Positions 27,976 to 36,987 of a DNA stretch of 64,000 nt are shown here, in pieces. The translations under genes and the position numbers were made by a program. The notes below the pieces were generated by a model that did no database searches, was not told the origin of the DNA, and saw only the letters and a program-made list of their open reading frames with translations. Position 1 is the stretch's first letter; each line of letters starts with the position of its first letter. The stretch is from Salimicrobium album (GTDB lineage: Bacteria; Bacillota; Bacilli; Bacillales; Halobacillaceae), in NCBI RefSeq assembly GCF_900107115.1, contig NZ_FNOS01000003.1, forward strand, positions 1 to 64,000. The letters run 5' to 3'.

Positions 27976-28575
27976 TTATTTATGATCTTTACTAGTATCT
28001 CCTTCAACTACCCCATCACTCTTAAACACACTGATGAAAGTTCCAAAGAAGCACTTGAGATCCATAACTAACCCTAATCTCTTAACGTATTCCCCATCCA
28101 ACCTGGCTTTCACATCGATAGGGAGTTCATCTCTTCCATTAATCTGCGCCCATCCAGTTAAACCTGGCTGCACATCATTAGCACCGTATTTATCACGCTC
28201 AGCGATAAGATCATATTGGTTCCAAAGGGCAGGTCTTGGTCCGATCACGCTCATTTTCCCTGACAGGGTATTTAGAAGCTGCGGCAATTCATCTAATGAG
28301 GTTTTCCTAAGAAACTTCCCCATCTTAGTGATGTGCTGCTCTGGATTTTCTAATAGATGCGTAGGAGTATCCTTAGGCGTATCAATACGCATCGTGCGGA
28401 ATTTATAAATCTCAAAATAATTTTTGTGAATGCCTACTCTTTTTTGCTTAAATAGTACGGGGCCTTTTGTATCGAGCTTGATTCCAACAATCAGACCTAT
28501 AAATACTGGTGACAATATTATTAGCCCTGCAGCTGAAAGGACGATATCTGAGCTCCGTTTTATTTTCATATACAT
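27976..28575 (-). CDS. Initiating phosphoglycosyl transferase (EpsL/PglC/TuaA type)
   Basis: A 199-residue monotopic phosphoglycosyl transferase. One N-terminal hydrophobic re-entrant helix is followed by FKQKRVGIHKNYFEIYKFRTM, the catalytic Asp-Glu pair in KTSLDELPQLLN and the VIGPRP motif. It moves a sugar phosphate from a UDP-sugar onto undecaprenyl phosphate and so starts the repeat unit. Its small size matches PglC/EpsL rather than the large WcaJ/WbaP forms; the four-span domain is instead in the separate EpsC-like protein. The start is 28575 or the second ATG two codons later. Confidence 0.88.
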   Translation of the reverse strand: MYMKIKRSSDIVLSAAGLIILSPVFIGLIVGIKLDTKGPVLFKQKRVGIHKNYFEIYKFRTMRIDTPKDTPTHLLENPEQHITKMGKFLRKTSLDELPQLLNTLSGKMSVIGPRPALWNQYDLIAERDKYGANDVQPGLTGWAQINGRDELPIDVKARLDGEYVKRLGLVMDLKCFFGTFISVFKSDGVVEGDTSKDHK

Positions 28576-28713
28576 CTTTTTTACATCTACTCCCTGTATT
28601 TTATCAGATAATTAGTACTGAGATGGTTTTGACAACCAAATGACTACTAATAATCAAATTTATATTTCAAAGTTGAAAACGAGTTTCTTCCATTCCCGAT
28701 CCCGAGAAGCAAC

Positions 28714-29601
28714 CTATACATTTGTACTTAGCTGCTCTTTCATAACCTTTTGTATACAATCCCGCAAGTCGTCTTTCAATCCTCCTTGTTCCAGTGATAA
28801 TTCGATTGTCGTTTTGACAAAACCGTTTTTCTGGCCTACATCGCAACGGTCACCTTCGAAATCATAAGCGAAGACTCTTTGAATACGGTTCAGATTTTGA
28901 ATAGCATCTGTAAGTTGTATTTCATTACCAGGGCCCTTCTCCTGCTTATCGAGGTACATGAAGATTTCAGGAGTCAGAACATAACGTCCCATAATTACAA
29001 GATTTGAGAATTCCTCTCCTTGCTTTGGTTTCTCAACGAAGTTTTTCACTTGGTACAGACGCTCATCATTATCTAACGGATCGATGATACCATACCTATG
29101 CGTATCTTCATCAGGAACAGTTTGTACCCCTATTACAGAAGAAAGTGTCTTTTTGTACTCATCAATTAATTGTTCCAGGCAGGGTTTCTCTGCGCGGACG
29201 ATGTCGTCACCAAGTAGAACAGCGAAAGGTTCGTCACCAATGAATTTACGTGCTGTCCATACCGCATGACCTAGACCTTTGGGTTCTTTTTGCCTTATGT
29301 AGTGGATATCCACGTTCGAAGTGGCGTTCACTTTATCCAGAAGATCATACTTTTCTTTTTGGTACAGATTGTCTTCGAGCTCAACATTCTTATCAAAGTG
29401 ATCTTCAATAGCTCTTTTTCCCTTACCGGTTACAATAATGATGTCTTCGATTCCGGATTCGATTGCTTCTTCAACGATATATTGTATCGTCGGTTTATCG
29501 ACGATTGGAAGCATTTCCTTCGGCATCGCTTTCGTCGCAGGGAGGAAGCGCGTGCCGAGACCGGCTGCCAGAATGATAGCTTTCTTCACCTGTTTGTTCA
29601 T
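28714..29601 (-). CDS. galU: UTP-glucose-1-phosphate uridylyltransferase (first copy)
   Basis: A 295-residue nucleotidyltransferase with [20 protein letters not shown] at the start, the [19 protein letters not shown] segment and AVLLGDDIV metal site, all diagnostic of GalU/GtaB. It makes UDP-glucose. A second copy lies at 48984-49868 beside a UDP-glucose dehydrogenase, so each polysaccharide cluster carries its own supply. GAAGGAG precedes the start by about 7 bases. The gap of 138 bases to the next gene is longer than its neighbours' but has no clear terminator. Confidence 0.92.
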   Translation of the reverse strand: MNKQVKKAIILAAGLGTRFLPATKAMPKEMLPIVDKPTIQYIVEEAIESGIEDIIIVTGKGKRAIEDHFDKNVELEDNLYQKEKYDLLDKVNATSNVDIHYIRQKEPKGLGHAVWTARKFIGDEPFAVLLGDDIVRAEKPCLEQLIDEYKKTLSSVIGVQTVPDEDTHRYGIIDPLDNDERLYQVKNFVEKPKQGEEFSNLVIMGRYVLTPEIFMYLDKQEKGPGNEIQLTDAIQNLNRIQRVFAYDFEGDRCDVGQKNGFVKTTIELSLEQGGLKDDLRDCIQKVMKEQLSTNV

Positions 29602-29614
29602 GATAATCGCTCCT

Positions 29615-31471
29615 TCAACCGTGCGACACGGCTTGATTTTCTTTTGCGGTAATTAGATTGAACACTCTTTTAGGAATCTGTTCTGTTCTCAGGTAGATTA
29701 GTTCATGTTCGGCAATCTCACGAATATTTTCGTTCGTGATCGAGTTATTTTTACCGATATAGATTTTTGGGTAAATCTGCTCCGGGTGTACTTCGTTGTC
29801 TCCCAGCAGTTCTTCATACATTTTCTCCCCGGGACGGATGCCAGAGAATTCGATCGGGATCTCTTCTTCCGTAAAGCCTGAGAGGTAAATGAGATTCTTC
29901 GCAAGATCTACGATTTTGACCGGTTCACCCATGTCGAGGACGAAGATTTCTCCACCTCTGGCCAGTGCTCCTGCTTGAAGCACGAGTCTCGATGCTTCCG
30001 GAATTGTCATGAAGTAGCGAGTCATCCTAGGGTCTGTTACGGTAATCGGTCCGCCTGCTTCAATCTGTTTTTTGAAGAGTGGAATGACACTGCCGCGGCT
30101 GCCGAGGACGTTTCCGAACCGGACGGCTACGTATTCCGTTTTGCTTTCCGGGTTCAGGGACTGGATGACCATTTCCGCTAAACGTTTGGTTGCCCCCATC
30201 ACATTTGTCGGATTGACCGCCTTATCTGTGGAGACGAGTACGAATGTTTTGACCCGGGCCTTGTCTGCTGCTTCGGCAACATTTTTCGTTCCGATGACAT
30301 TGTTCTTCACCGCTTCTTTCGGGTTCGCTTCCATAAGAGGTACGTGCTTGTGCGCCGCTGCGTGATACACATACTGCGGCTTGTACTCTTTCATCACCTG
30401 ATGGATGCGGTCGCGGTCCTGTACATCTGCAATAACCGGAATGACCTCTGTCTCAAGGTCAAGGTTGGACAATTCCATATGAATGTTATAAATGCTGAAT
30501 TCTCCGTGACCCAGAAGCACTAATCGCTTCGGTTTAAAATTGACGAGCTGGCGGCAGATTTCAGAACCGATGGAGCCGCCTGCCCCTGTGATAAGGATTG
30601 TCTGCCCGGTAATTTCTTCATTAATGGAATCGGTGTCCAGTTCAACAGGTTCACGCCCCAGCAAATCCTCAATGGAAACATCACGGATATGACTGACAGA
30701 AACCTTTCCGGAAGCAATGTCCTCAATCATCGGCAACGTCTGTACACTTTTAACGTGAGGCTGAACCTGTTTAATGACTTCCCGTATGCGTGAGCGGTCT
30801 ACGGAAGGCATAGCGATTACAGCGTGGTCGATTTCTTTATTATTGACCACCTTTTCCATATCTTTCACCCGGCCAAGAACAGGAACGGAAGCTATAGACA
30901 TTTTCTGTATGAATGGATCATCATCGATAAACCCGATGAGATTGACACTCGTATCACCATTGCCTCTCATCTGATTAGCGAGCATCTGTCCTGCTGATCC
31001 TGCCCCTATAATAACCGTGCGCCTGGCTTCCGGGTTATTTTTCATGAGTTTAACTTTTCTAAGACCCGGGTTGAGAGTAAGGCCGTACGTATTGTAGTAT
31101 CTCCATAAATATCTGACTCCGCCGATCATGAGAATATGGAGCATCCAAGTAACGATCAACGCCCGCTCGTATACAGTTCCGAACAATCCGAACTGGAGAA
31201 TGGCTGTTGATAATACAGAAGATGATACAACGGTAGTAAGACCTAGAAGTTCTTCCATATTGGCATAGCGCCATTTCTTTCTATACATGCCAAGCGTCCA
31301 GGAAAAGAGGTGGTGGGTTACAAGGAGCATGAGGGAAGTGACAAATACGATTCGATTAAAGACGTGGAAATAAGGGTTGAGGAAGAAATGTGACATGTAG
31401 ATAGAGAACGTCACAATTAATGAATCTATTGTAATTAACAGCAACAATCTCCGATTTTTCGTCATGACCAT
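29615..31471 (-). CDS. epsC: Membrane-anchored UDP-N-acetylhexosamine 4,6-dehydratase (EpsC/PglF/CapD type)
   Basis: A 618-residue protein. Four membrane helices fill residues ~10-120. A first Rossmann-like domain begins [18 protein letters not shown]. The catalytic SDR domain begins [18 protein letters not shown] and contains [18 protein letters not shown], the altered catalytic segment of this family. Such enzymes turn UDP-GlcNAc into a 4-keto-6-deoxy sugar, the precursor of QuiNAc, FucNAc or bacillosamine-like sugars. TAGGAG precedes the start. A gap of about 360 bases separates it from the phosphatase gene upstream. Confidence 0.88.
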   Translation of the reverse strand: MVMTKNRRLLLLITIDSLIVTFSIYMSHFFLNPYFHVFNRIVFVTSLMLLVTHHLFSWTLGMYRKKWRYANMEELLGLTTVVSSSVLSTAILQFGLFGTVYERALIVTWMLHILMIGGVRYLWRYYNTYGLTLNPGLRKVKLMKNNPEARRTVIIGAGSAGQMLANQMRGNGDTSVNLIGFIDDDPFIQKMSIASVPVLGRVKDMEKVVNNKEIDHAVIAMPSVDRSRIREVIKQVQPHVKSVQTLPMIEDIASGKVSVSHIRDVSIEDLLGREPVELDTDSINEEITGQTILITGAGGSIGSEICRQLVNFKPKRLVLLGHGEFSIYNIHMELSNLDLETEVIPVIADVQDRDRIHQVMKEYKPQYVYHAAAHKHVPLMEANPKEAVKNNVIGTKNVAEAADKARVKTFVLVSTDKAVNPTNVMGATKRLAEMVIQSLNPESKTEYVAVRFGNVLGSRGSVIPLFKKQIEAGGPITVTDPRMTRYFMTIPEASRLVLQAGALARGGEIFVLDMGEPVKIVDLAKNLIYLSGFTEEEIPIEFSGIRPGEKMYEELLGDNEVHPEQIYPKIYIGKNNSITNENIREIAEHELIYLRTEQIPKRVFNLITAKENQAVSHG

Positions 31472-31834
31472 GAGAACTCCTACTTTCTTATGTATTAGCT
31501 ACTATGAAGAACAAATTCAAATGTGCACATTATTTAGTGGTGAAGCAAAATTGTAAAGATATCTCAGTTTCCATCCATATATGAACCACAGTAATTCCAT
31601 AATGGATTCATTTTTCTTCATTATAATATATCTGTTTAGAATTACTTTATAAGTTTAACAATACTTTCCTTTACTGGCAACACCGCCTTTTAGTAAACCA
31701 CACTGTAATTACATATTTTTGTATAAGACAGGTGAAGTCTACGAATTATTCACCAATTCAATAAAACGGACGCTTTTTATCGACACTACTGAACCCCCTG
31801 ACCTTATTAATGTGGCCAGAGGGTTCATTTATCT
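31472..31834 (-). promoter_or_regulatory. Intergenic region between the kinase/phosphatase module and the sugar genes
   Basis: This 363-base AT-rich gap has a hairpin near its upstream side (31787-31826, listed separately). On the minus strand a TATATTATAATG stretch near 31620 could be a promoter -10 element, but the -35 is not clear. In B. subtilis the matching epsB-epsC gap holds the EAR antitermination RNA. I could not recognise EAR sequence here. Confidence 0.35.
31787..31826 (-). terminator. Strong hairpin after the phosphatase gene
   Basis: Read on the minus strand, TGAACCCTCTGGCC pairs with GGTCAGGGGGTTCA around a short AT-rich loop (14 pairs with minor mismatches). No good T-run follows. 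It is terminator-like or a processing/readthrough element between the kinase module and the sugar genes. Confidence 0.5.
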
Positions 31835-32599
31835 CTAAAAGAGACCGAATCTTTTTTTCTTCCTCACATGTTCCGGCGGTTCAGCGAATAACGGTTCATC
31901 ATCTACTACAAACCGGGCATTGTCCAGAAATGCTTCCCTTGTTTCCGGTCCATACAGTTTCTCGATTCTTTCAAAGGCTTCTTTCATATGAAACGGCCGG
32001 TGCTTCACGTTGTGGGCATCTGATGCAATCAGGTGAATGAGCTTCGCTTCCAGTAATTGTTCACTGAACTTTTTCACCTCTTTGCCGAAACTCCCGATCA
32101 GACTTCCGGCAGTCAGCTGAGCATAGGCGCCCTGCTGTATGAAATCATGAAGAACGGAAGGCTTTTCCTGCAGGTAGCTGTTCCGTTCCGGATGAACAAT
32201 AATCGGTTTGTATCCTTTCAACTGTAGATCATACAGCAATTGACTGGTGTATCTCGGCACTGAATCTGAAGAGAATTCCACAAAAACATACTGGCTATGG
32301 TTAATAGTAAGTACTTCCTGGTTATCAATGTCTGCGAGCATATCCCCGTTAATACGCGTTTCCTGCCCTGGCAAAACCTTTAATGGGACCTCATTTTCTT
32401 CAAAAAAGCGATTAAGGACATGAACTTTCGCTTCTATATCGCGTCGCGAATTGTCCCAATGTCCATTTTTGAAATGGGGAGTTGCTACAATCGTGTGGAT
32501 TCCTTCCTCAAGGGCCTGTTCTGCCATTTCCAGACTTTCCCGTTCCGACTGGGCTCCATCATCGACATCAGGCAATATATGACTATGTATATCAATCAT
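31835..32599 (-). CDS. ywqE: PHP-domain protein-tyrosine phosphatase (YwqE/CpsB type)
   Basis: A 254-residue PHP phosphatase. Metal ligands are visible as MIDIHSHILPDVDDG at the N-terminus, ATPHFKNG, the IIVHPERN segment and IASDAHNVKHRP near the C-terminus. It removes phosphate from the partner tyrosine kinase and its targets, which controls polymerisation and chain length. It follows the kinase gene by about 100 bases in the conserved order regulator-kinase-phosphatase. It is of normal length. Confidence 0.92.
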   Translation of the reverse strand: MIDIHSHILPDVDDGAQSERESLEMAEQALEEGIHTIVATPHFKNGHWDNSRRDIEAKVHVLNRFFEENEVPLKVLPGQETRINGDMLADIDNQEVLTINHSQYVFVEFSSDSVPRYTSQLLYDLQLKGYKPIIVHPERNSYLQEKPSVLHDFIQQGAYAQLTAGSLIGSFGKEVKKFSEQLLEAKLIHLIASDAHNVKHRPFHMKEAFERIEKLYGPETREAFLDNARFVVDDEPLFAEPPEHVRKKKRFGLF

Positions 32600-32707
32600 C
32601 GGCTTCGCTCCCTATCTAAATTGATGAACCTTTATTCTCTCACCTTAACAAAAGCTTCCTAAAAGATACAACTCTTCTGTATGTTTACAGAAGAGCATTG
32701 GTCTTTC

Positions 32708-33412
32708 CTATTTTTCTGTACCGTAGTAAACGTAATACCCGCTTTCTTTCTGAGGAACATCATTCAGCACCATTCCTAATACATTCGCCTTTGCCTGCTC
32801 CAACAGCTCCTTCGCTCTTTTTGCGGCTTCCTTCTCCGTCCTTTTATTTCTTACGACGAGTAACGTACCATTCGTCTGGGAAGTAAGCACCTGCGAGTCG
32901 GTAACTGCAAGTACGGGAGGGGAGTCGAATATTACCAGATCGTATTCCTGCTTCACTTCCTGAAGAAAATCCTTCATTTTCTGCGATCCCAGCAGTTCCG
33001 AAGGGTTCGGTGGTATCGGACCGCTCGTCATGATGTCGAGATTTTCCACGCGACTCCCATTAATTAGATTAGTCAGGGAATGGTCATGCCCCGCTATGTA
33101 ATTACTCAATCCCGCTACGTTATCAAGACGGAACGTGTAATGGACGGTAGGTTTCCTCATATCCGCATCGACGAGAAGAACTTTCTTTCCCTGCTGTGCA
33201 AATACTACCGCCAGATTGGCCGTCGTAAGTGATTTTCCTTCGGAAGGCCCGGCAGAGGTAACCGTCATCATATGCAATTCGCGGTCGACGGAAGCGAAAT
33301 CAAGGTTCGTTCTAATTGTTCTGTATTGCTCAGAAATCGGAGACATCGGGTTCTCGTGGGCAATGAGCGATCTCTTCATTAAAGGTGAATGCTTTCTTCT
33401 TTTAAGAACCAA
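32708..33412 (-). CDS. ywqD: Bacterial tyrosine kinase (YwqD/CpsD/EpsB type)
   Basis: A 234-residue BY-kinase: Walker A SAGPSEGKSLTTAN, Walker A' VLLVDADMRKP and Walker B DLVIFDSPP, followed by a short C-terminus with clustered tyrosines (GYYVYYG) for autophosphorylation. It needs the membrane modulator encoded just upstream, whose gene overlaps it by 11 bases. It regulates export length of the polysaccharide and may phosphorylate the UDP-sugar dehydrogenases of this region, as YwqD does in B. subtilis (inference). Confidence 0.92.
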   Translation of the reverse strand: MVLKRRKHSPLMKRSLIAHENPMSPISEQYRTIRTNLDFASVDRELHMMTVTSAGPSEGKSLTTANLAVVFAQQGKKVLLVDADMRKPTVHYTFRLDNVAGLSNYIAGHDHSLTNLINGSRVENLDIMTSGPIPPNPSELLGSQKMKDFLQEVKQEYDLVIFDSPPVLAVTDSQVLTSQTNGTLLVVRNKRTEKEAAKRAKELLEQAKANVLGMVLNDVPQKESGYYVYYGTEK

Positions 33413-34169
33413 CGTTTTCCCTCCTTTGTCCTGACGTTACACTTCTTGTATTCGTGTTCGTTCTTTCCTGTCTGGAGGATTCCCCGGGTGCAATGGTAGA
33501 GACTGATCCCAGAACTGCCATTCCAAATTCTTCTTCCAGATCATCCGTGTTTTTAACCGTGGTATCGAGATATTCCAGCAGGAATGCCGCTCCTACTCCC
33601 AGCATAAGTCCGACAACCGCTGCGATAGCAAGGTTCAGCGGGGCGTTCGGGCTGACCGGAGACGGGTTGAGTCCGGCTTCCGCTTCTGAAAGGACGTTTA
33701 CGTTATCGACGTTCATTAAATCGGGAATTTTCGCTTCGAAAGTCTGTACCGTTGCGTTCGCAAGGTTCGCTGCGGTTTCCGCTGATTCATCTGTCGCCGC
33801 CACCGTAACGACCTGGGATTGCTCGGCGTTAGAGACGGTTATTTTGTTCGCCAGCTGTTCGGCGCTTAAGTTGAGATCCAGTTCATTGTTCACTTCATCT
33901 AAAATTGCAGGACTTTTAATAATGACGTTATATGTATTGATAAGTTCGACGCTCGATCTGATTTCATTTATATCGTATCCGGCCTGCTGCTGATTATTGT
34001 TCTTTTCCTGGTTGACGATAAATTCCGAAGAGTACTGATACGTCGGCGTCATAAAGAAGAATGTAGCAATGGCGCTCAAAAGAATGGCTCCGACGACACA
34101 ACCGGCTATCAGCTGCCACCGTTTCTTCAGTACGCTCATAATTTCCTTCAGTGAAATAGTTTCTTCCAT
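33402..34169 (-). CDS. ywqC: Chain-length regulator / kinase modulator (YwqC/CapA, Wzz family)
   Basis: A 255-residue Wzz-domain protein with two membrane spans, near residues 20-40 (WQLIAGCVVGAILLSAIATF) and ~170-190 (PLNLAIAAVVGLMLGVGAAF), enclosing the extracellular coiled part. A proline-rich PSPVSPNAPLN segment lies before the second span, as usual. The Arg-rich tail after the second span is cytoplasmic and should activate the kinase. The ATG at 34169 is chosen because AGGGGGA lies about 9 bases before it; the upstream in-frame ATG lacks one. It is the first gene of the long operon. Confidence 0.88.
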   Translation of the reverse strand: MEETISLKEIMSVLKKRWQLIAGCVVGAILLSAIATFFFMTPTYQYSSEFIVNQEKNNNQQQAGYDINEIRSSVELINTYNVIIKSPAILDEVNNELDLNLSAEQLANKITVSNAEQSQVVTVAATDESAETAANLANATVQTFEAKIPDLMNVDNVNVLSEAEAGLNPSPVSPNAPLNLAIAAVVGLMLGVGAAFLLEYLDTTVKNTDDLEEEFGMAVLGSVSTIAPGESSRQERTNTNTRSVTSGQRRENVGS

Positions 34170-34217
34170 AATATTCTGTCCCCCTACTTTCCCATAAAAA
34201 ATCAAATAAACCGACTT

Positions 34218-34260
34218 TCATTATAACATAACAATATTTAGAACAAGTATGCATTTTGTA
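34218..34260 (-). promoter_or_regulatory. Probable promoter of the first polysaccharide operon, with a SinR-like half-site
   Basis: On the minus strand a TATAAT (34220-34225) lies about 50 bases before the ywqC-like start. The upstream ACTTGT would give a 17-base spacer. It overlaps GTTCTAA (34238-34244), a partial match to the SinR operator GTTCTYT. SinR is encoded in this window and represses eps operons in B. subtilis. The promoter call is reasonable; the SinR site is speculative. Confidence 0.45.
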
Positions 34261-34359
34261 AATTATTGAATATTTTTACGTTTGAAGCGGGTTTCTTCTA
34301 GGTAACTGTTGTTTTCACACTTTTCACGCAACTATTTCTTTAATATTTCCTGACGAGTT

Positions 34360-34580
34360 TCTTCTATATTATATATGTCTCCTGAATTACACGTTATTAA
34401 CGTGACCATATTGATTAGAAAAAGCTTCCCGAGGGAGGATCGATTTATCAAAAAAACCTCCTTCAACCTTAAAAATATGAAATGCAACCATTATTTCAAG
34501 AAATTTTATCTACTTCTCGCCTTTATTTTCAGGAAAATCTCTTTCACTTCATCCCCGTCATTACGGGGTTTTCTATTCCT
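34360..34580 (+). ncRNA. Possible small structured transcript before the LysM gene
   Basis: On the plus strand a TATATTATATAT stretch near 34364-34375 could start a transcript. It is followed by GGGAGG/CCTCC pairing at about 34433-34465 and by a perfect hairpin CCCCGTCATTACGGGG followed by TTTTCTATTCCTTT, ending near 34580. There is a good intrinsic terminator here but no supported gene upstream of it on this strand. A 75-codon open frame across it lacks a ribosome binding site and runs through the terminator. A small RNA is possible. Confidence 0.35.
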
Positions 34581-34581
34581 T

Positions 34582-34598
34582 TGTAACTTCACTGCAAT
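34582..34598 (+). promoter_or_regulatory. Candidate WalR box upstream of the LysM/3D gene
   Basis: TGTAAC-N5-TGCAAT matches the WalR direct-repeat consensus TGTWAH-N5-TGTWAH except for one base in the second half. It lies 124 bases before the ATG of a YocH-like gene; yocH is a WalR target in B. subtilis. Confidence 0.45.
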
Positions 34599-34721
34599 AT
34601 AACTGTCAGATTTGCAATACGAATGTTAGCGTTTTGTTCTTAACTTTAATGTTTAATGACTTTAGTATTGTGGTTGTGCAGATGAGACACGGAATTTTCA
34701 AACACACAGGAGGAATTATAA

Positions 34722-35519
34722 ATGAAAAAACAAATGATTACTTTAGCAACTACCGCAGCTTTGACAGGAGCGTTCGCGACTACTGTAAGTGCGGAAGAAT
34801 ATAACGTAAATAGTGGAGATACGCTTTGGAGCATCTCCCAGCAAAATAATGTTTCTGTAAGTCAGCTTAAATCCTGGAACAATCTTTCTTCCAACCTGAT
34901 CTTCCCTAACCAGTCTCTTACAGTTAGCGGTCAGGCTTCTGCTTCCGACAACGGCAGCAGCAACCAGGCGAGCGAATCGAACACGTATACAGTTAAATCC
35001 GGAGATACTATCTACTCCATCGGTAAAAAACACGGAGCAAGCGTTTCCCAGATCAAATCCTGGAACAACCTTTCTTCTAACCTGATTCACCCTGGTGATC
35101 AACTTTCCGTTGGCGGATCCACTGCAGTGAAATCCGAATCCAGCAGTAATAACACAGCTTCCGAAGAAAGCAACACGACTGCATCTTCTTCTGCTTCTTC
35201 CGAAGAAAGCAGCAGCCAGGGCGATGTCGTTAAACAGTTCACAGCAGAAGCTACTGCTTACACTGCTTACTGCGCAGGCTGCAGCGGTACAACTGCAACA
35301 GGTCAGGACCTTAGAGCTAACCCTAACCAGAAAGTTATCGCTGTAGACCCTGACGTTATCCCACTCGGATCCAAAGTATGGGTTGAAGGTTACGGAACAG
35401 CTATCGCCGGTGACGTAGGTGGCGCAATCAAAGGTAACCGTATCGATGTCTTCATGCCAAGCAACAGCGACGCTCTGGACTTCGGTCGTCGCAACGTAAC
35501 TGTTAAAGTTCTTGACTAA
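34722..35519 (+). CDS. Secreted LysM - 3D domain protein (YocH-like)
   Basis: A 265-residue exported protein. A signal peptide (to about residue 24, ending VSAEE) is followed by two LysM repeats: [20 protein letters not shown] at ~27-70 and [20 protein letters not shown] at ~88-132. A Ser/Thr/Glu-rich linker leads to a C-terminal 3D domain whose three aspartates are in [18 protein letters not shown] and NRIDVFMP. LysM binds peptidoglycan glycan; 3D domains have a lytic transglycosylase-like fold. AGGAGG precedes the ATG. A candidate WalR box lies upstream and a strong terminator follows, so it is a single-gene unit. Confidence 0.9.
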   Translation: MKKQMITLATTAALTGAFATTVSAEEYNVNSGDTLWSISQQNNVSVSQLKSWNNLSSNLIFPNQSLTVSGQASASDNGSSNQASESNTYTVKSGDTIYSIGKKHGASVSQIKSWNNLSSNLIHPGDQLSVGGSTAVKSESSSNNTASEESNTTASSSASSEESSSQGDVVKQFTAEATAYTAYCAGCSGTTATGQDLRANPNQKVIAVDPDVIPLGSKVWVEGYGTAIAGDVGGAIKGNRIDVFMPSNSDALDFGRRNVTVKVLD

Positions 35520-35541
35520 TAATAGTAGAGTCTAAATGAAT

Positions 35542-35577
35542 AAAGCGTCCTCCCCCGTGCGGGTGGACGCTTTTCTT
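35542..35577 (+). terminator. Terminator after the LysM/3D gene
   Basis: AAAGCGTCC pairs with GGACGCTTT around a GC-rich inner stem, and TTTTCTTAT follows. It is 23 bases after the stop codon. Confidence 0.85.
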
Positions 35578-35667
35578 ATGGAATCAGTTGCATGTACCGG
35601 CGAGCTAAGCAGCAATCCATCAAAGTTAGAACCAAAATGTTCCCGATTTAACAGGCTATCAAACGTT

Positions 35668-35695
35668 TGTAATCCAATTGTCACAAATCTGTAAC
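35668..35695 (+). promoter_or_regulatory. Three phased WalR-type half-sites upstream of the P60-SLH gene
   Basis: TGTAAT (35668-35673), TGTCAC (35679-35684) and TGTAAC (35690-35695) are spaced by exactly 5 bases each, so there are two overlapping TGTWAH-N5-TGTWAH-like boxes with one imperfect half. They end 59 bases before the ATG, a position that fits activation of a peptidoglycan hydrolase by WalR. Confidence 0.6.
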
Positions 35696-35754
35696 TTGTC
35701 TAAAACCTTCCTATGCTAGGCTTGAAACAAATAACTTTACAGGGGGATTTACAT

Positions 35755-36732
35755 ATGATTAAGCGACTGGCGGCTTTTTTATTTACATTTGCAGCAGTAT
35801 TCTTATTATTCGCTCCAGGCTCATCCGCACAAAGCAAAGCGGAGAGTATTATTGATACAGCTTACAGATACTCAGGTTCACCGTACGTTTACGGAGGTAC
35901 TACTCCATCCGGTTTCGACTGTTCCGGCTTCACCCGCTACGTCTATGCGAAAAACGGTGTCAAACTGAATCGTACATCCCGTCAGCAGGCAAGACAGGGG
36001 AAATATGTCAGCCGATCGAATCTGAAACCGGGCGATCTCGTCTTCTTCGGTAAACCCGTCTATCACGTAGGCATTTACATTGGTAACGATAGAATGATTT
36101 CTGCGGAAAACCCTGATGATGACATTGATGTAACGTCTCTTAACTACAACTACTGGAAACGTAACTATAGCGGAGCACGTCGTGTGTTCGAAGAAGACCA
36201 GTCCCACACTTCTTCCAACACCATTACTGATTTCCGTGACGTCCCTGATCATTACTGGGCAGCTAAGAAGATTTCATACATAAGCGATAAAGGCATCATT
36301 GAAGGTTACAACGGTTACTTCCGCCCGAAAGCGAACGTGACACGCGGGGAAGCAGCTAAAATGATCAGTGAAGCACTGAACCTGGGTACGTCTTCGAGAG
36401 ACAGATTCTCTGACTTGTCTGGTTGGTCAAGTGAGTACGTAAACGCAGTAGCAGCAAGAGGATATATCAAAGGCTACAAAGATGGAACATACAGACCCGA
36501 AGAACATATGACACGTGAAGAGATCGCTGCCGTGCTGACGCGGGCTTTCGACCTCTCCGGCAGCGGAAGAGTAGGCTTTAAAGATGTGAGCAGTAACAAC
36601 TGGTCTTACGAATCCATTCAGGCGTTGGCTTCCAATTCTATTACAAACGGGTACGAGGACAATACATTCCGACCTAAAAAGACCACTTCAAGAAGTGAGT
36701 TCGCCACTTTCGTCTATAATGCTATCAACTAA
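35755..36732 (+). CDS. SLH-anchored NlpC/P60 peptidoglycan endopeptidase
   Basis: A 325-residue secreted protein with a signal peptide to about residue 25. The NlpC/P60 domain (~28-145) has the catalytic cysteine C56 in SGFDCSGFTRYVY and histidine H104 in PVYHVGIYIG. Three SLH repeats follow (~158-325), with GYNGYFRPKANVTRGEAA, GYKDGTYRPEEHMTREE and GYEDNTFRPKKTTSRSE. Such enzymes cut the D-Glu-diamino acid bond in stem peptides, and the SLH repeats hold the protein to pyruvylated cell-wall polymer. The ATG at 35755 follows AGGGGG by 8 bases; an in-frame ATG 14 codons earlier lies inside the promoter region. Confidence 0.92.
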   Translation: MIKRLAAFLFTFAAVFLLFAPGSSAQSKAESIIDTAYRYSGSPYVYGGTTPSGFDCSGFTRYVYAKNGVKLNRTSRQQARQGKYVSRSNLKPGDLVFFGKPVYHVGIYIGNDRMISAENPDDDIDVTSLNYNYWKRNYSGARRVFEEDQSHTSSNTITDFRDVPDHYWAAKKISYISDKGIIEGYNGYFRPKANVTRGEAAKMISEALNLGTSSRDRFSDLSGWSSEYVNAVAARGYIKGYKDGTYRPEEHMTREEIAAVLTRAFDLSGSGRVGFKDVSSNNWSYESIQALASNSITNGYEDNTFRPKKTTSRSEFATFVYNAIN

Positions 36733-36788
36733 TACGGATTGATTCTGTTGTTTCACGACAGAAGACTGCTTTATCAGTATTTGAGAAA

Positions 36789-36840
36789 TGACAGAGCCAC
36801 TAACACCGGAACCTTGACGTTCTGGATTAGTGGCTCTGTT
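36789..36840 (+). terminator. Terminator after the P60-SLH gene
   Basis: AGAGCCACTAA pairs with TTAGTGGCTCT, and GTTTCGTTTTTC follows. It lies about 60 bases after the stop codon. Confidence 0.8.
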
Positions 36841-36949
36841 TCGTTTTTCACCGGTGCTATCTGAACAGTACGTCGCTATTCATATTCTAGCGTTATATAT
36901 CGTTTTAGAAAGCGAGCAGGTGTCTCTGCTCCTCTCCTCTATATACAAA

Positions 36950-36985
36950 CAAAAAGCCTGCAGCTAAGCTGCAGGCTCTTTTTTC
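36950..36985 (-). terminator. Terminator after the first amidase gene (works in both directions)
   Basis: GCCTGCAGCT/AGCTGCAGGC at 36956-36976 is a perfect inverted repeat with A-runs on the left and T-runs on the right, so it can end transcripts from either side. It directly precedes the amidase stop codon region on the minus strand. Confidence 0.85.
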
Positions 36986-36987
36986 GT

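Noticed and set aside
31472-31834. An EAR-type antitermination RNA in the eps-like operon
   Set aside because: The position matches B. subtilis, but I could not see the conserved core or its pairing pattern. It is recorded only as a gap with a hairpin.
34375-34602. A 75-codon protein gene upstream of the LysM gene
   Set aside because: There is no ribosome binding site or recognisable domain, and a strong terminator hairpin lies inside the frame.
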